DNA from: Cynocephalus volans
Taxonomy: Eukaryota; Chordata; Mammalia; Dermoptera; Cynocephalidae
Length of the DNA: 64,000 bases
Assembly: GCF_027409185.1 (NCBI RefSeq)
Contig: NC_084463.1
Span: forward strand, 155,298,369-155,362,368
Reading direction: 5' to 3'
Position numbers and translations under genes: made by a program. Of this stretch, positions 63,794 to 64,000 are shown piece after piece. The stretch's first letter is position 1. The number at the start of each line of letters is the position of its first letter. Under the pieces are notes generated by a model that worked only from the letters and a program-made list of their open reading frames with translations, did no database searches and was not told where the DNA came from.

Positions 63794-64000
63794 CTGGTGG
63801 GAAAAGAGACTTTTGAAATGCACGTTCATTTGCCACACATATTTTAGTATGTCCAAATAAAAAACTGGCTACTCCAGTATCTCTAGAGATCAGATATTTA
63901 CTCCAACTAAGGTGATTATAGTTCTCTCTGGCAAAGCAGAAGCACTTAGCTTAATCAGGAAATAGAACAAAAACACATGGCATATAATTTTTGAATAGAA

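Overview
The window is mammalian nuclear DNA: split genes with GT-AG introns, a CpG-rich promoter, LINE/SINE/LTR debris and microsatellites. The gene order STX3 (tail) - MRPL16 - CBLIF - TCN1 - an OOSP-like fragment matches the human 11q12.1 neighbourhood. Two SINE insertions with intact target-site duplications are derived from a tRNA-Ile-like sequence, one of them dimeric. To my knowledge this is the SINE type of colugos (flying lemurs, Dermoptera), so a colugo such as Galeopterus is my best guess, at moderate confidence.

Layout. 1-3.8 kb: last coding exon of STX3 (+ strand), with a tail like that of syntaxin 1, then its 3' UTR. 3.9-8.6 kb: intact MRPL16 (- strand, 4 coding exons, 251 aa), tail-to-tail with STX3, with a CpG-rich promoter carrying ETS motifs. 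8.7-17.6 kb: intergenic repeats. 17.6-30.5 kb: intact CBLIF/GIF (gastric intrinsic factor, - strand, 9 exons, 417 aa) with a TATA box and a poly(A) signal. 30.6-35.0 kb: intergenic. 35.1-48.3 kb: TCN1 (haptocorrin, - strand, 9 exons), which has all its exons and splice sites but is broken. 48.4-64 kb: repeat-rich intergenic DNA (SINE, LTRs, long antisense L1s), ending in short coding-like fragments. One of these, at 63.66-63.79 kb, resembles an oocyte-secreted-protein (OOSP/PLAC1) exon.

CBLIF and TCN1 are tandem paralogues that bind cobalamin (vitamin B12) and share their exon plan; terminal exons of 119 and 62 nt and a first coding exon of 79 nt are identical in length. The main finding is that TCN1 appears to be a pseudogene. 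It has a one-base deletion at the end of exon 3, an in-frame TAA in exon 8, loss of the conserved cobalamin-contacting Asp at the exon 4/5 junction, and loss of two cysteines in exon 8. CBLIF next door is intact at the matching positions. This species therefore probably lacks haptocorrin and depends on intrinsic factor and transcobalamin II (not in this window). All exon boundaries were read by eye from splice sites and remembered family sequences; no alignment or database search was run.
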